DNA from: Roseiarcus sp963709655
Lineage (GTDB): Bacteria > Pseudomonadota > Alphaproteobacteria > Rhizobiales > Beijerinckiaceae
Length of the DNA stretch: 64,000 nt
Direction of reading: 5' to 3'
Assembly: GCA_963709655.1 (NCBI GenBank)
Contig: CAVPXF010000036.1
Span: 95,327-159,326, forward strand
Below the pieces are notes generated by a model that was given only the letters and a program-made list of their open reading frames with translations, ran no database searches and had not been told where the DNA came from. Position numbers and translations under genes: made by a program. This document shows, piece after piece, positions 63,433-64,000 of the stretch; position 1 is the first letter of the stretch; the number at the start of each line of letters is the position of its first letter.

Positions 63433-63586
63433 GGCAGCGAATGAACTTGGTTCGCGTCGCTTTAGGCGAACGATAAGCGAGCTTTGGCGCCATGTGAAGC
63501 CAGTTAACTGACGAGCGTCGGTGTTCGCCAGTGGACGCGGCGGTTCGCGCATGAGGGGCTTGAGCCGCTCCGTTTGCTGGCCCGGA

Positions 63587-64000
63587 TCACGGTCGGGCGC
63601 CGGGGAAGGTAAGGGTCTCCTTGGGATAGGTCAGCGTTCCATTCGGCTGCGGTTTTGCGGCAGGCGTCATGCGCGCCGGCTCGATGTGGCCTTCGCCGAG
63701 AATGTGAAAAACCTCCTCCCCCGCCGCGATGAGATAGTCCGCAATGATGCGGCGATGACATCGCCACCAGACCGCCTCGGCGCACATGACGGCCGGAGCG
63801 CGCCGCATGCCCAGCCTCGCGCAGTTTTTCGAGGCCCGAGCGGAAGTCCTGGCTCATTGCGTAGTCGGCGAAATTGTGAAAGCTCGCCAGCTGCCAGAAG
63901 CCGTTGGTCTCTGGCGAAACGCCGCGCTGAAGTCCGCGCAAGCCCCCGAGCGGGGGCAGATGCTGATAGCCGATCTGGAATTTGGGCGAGCGAGGCGGGA
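63587..64000 (-). CDS. DUF488 domain protein, partial and frameshifted
   Basis: The gene begins beyond the window. Reading leftwards from 64000: SPKFQIGYQHLPPLGGLRGL, NGFWQLASFHNFADYAM, FRSGLEKLREAG. The frame changes by one base at about 63805-63830 and resumes as RRAPAVMCAEAVWWRCHRRI, IADYLIAAGEEVFHILGEGH, the diagnostic DUF488 block, and stops at 63587. DUF488 proteins are small, and their function is unsettled. Both halves are conserved, so an assembly indel is likely. Confidence 0.85.

Overview
The window is a chromosomal segment of a high-GC alphaproteobacterium, most likely of the Hyphomicrobiales (Rhizobiales). The evidence is a class I lysyl-tRNA synthetase, the DUF1285 / NUDIX / DUF6111 / CCA gene order opposite a MoxR-DUF58-DUF4159 cluster, LutABC, and dispersed palindromic intergenic repeats typical of that order. 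I cannot name the genus.

Layout. 1-3.25 kb: the 3' part of an autotransporter with beta-strand passenger repeats and a C-terminal barrel. 4.3-11.1 kb (minus strand): lysS, a membrane glycosyltransferase 2, and a tightly overlapped DUF1285 / NUDIX / DUF6111 / cca operon. 11.2-18.0 kb (plus): MoxR ATPase, DUF58, a BatA-like/DUF4159 membrane protein and a second large membrane protein. 18.1-19.5 kb: 3-oxoacid CoA-transferase subunits A and B. 19.6-24.6 kb (minus): two fold-type-II PLP enzymes and a shortened YgfK-like Fe-S flavoprotein in one operon. 25.2-30.3 kb: an RND efflux pair flanked by two ArsR repressors of the BigR/SqrR type, each with a similar operator. 31.0-36.5 kb: a divergent SDR/TetR-acyl-CoA dehydrogenase locus, then a TIGR03364 FAD oxidoreductase and phosphonoacetaldehyde hydrolase (phnX). 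37.3-37.9 kb: decayed pbfA-like and phnW genes. 38.0 kb: tRNA-Thr(CGU). 38.2-48.2 kb: a sugar locus (SDR, 6-phospho-3-hexuloisomerase, LacI repressor, YtfQRT/YjfF-type ABC importer, PfkB kinase). 48.7-50.6 kb: a GGDEF-EAL protein next to a broken second copy of the kinase 5' end. 51-55.9 kb: pRiA4b ORF-3 protein, aldo/keto reductase, brnTA toxin-antitoxin, a transposase stub, a methyltransferase and pncB. 56-58.9 kb: lutABC lactate oxidation. 59-60.7 kb: L,D-transpeptidase. 60.7-62.0 kb: a complete IS4-family element with visible terminal inverted repeats. 62.2-64 kb: a DUF2817 peptidase and a partial DUF488 gene.

How the genes work together. The clearest units are lactate oxidation (lutABC), sugar import and phosphorylation (ytfQ-R-T-yjfF, kinase, isomerase, LacI), phosphonoacetaldehyde cleavage fed by an oxidase rather than by the lost transaminase, and sulfide/redox-type control of an RND pump. 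The least described unit is the YgfK-like / double PLP-enzyme operon, a plausible variant of the purine/urate catabolic modules that carry ygfK in other bacteria.

Quality note. Several genes that should be intact (autotransporter, the 15.9-18.0 kb membrane protein, a small secreted protein, brnA, lutB, DUF488) each carry a single frame change, and the tRNA has one extra base in the T-loop. This pattern suggests indel errors in the assembly as much as real gene decay, so loss of function at those loci should not be taken for granted.
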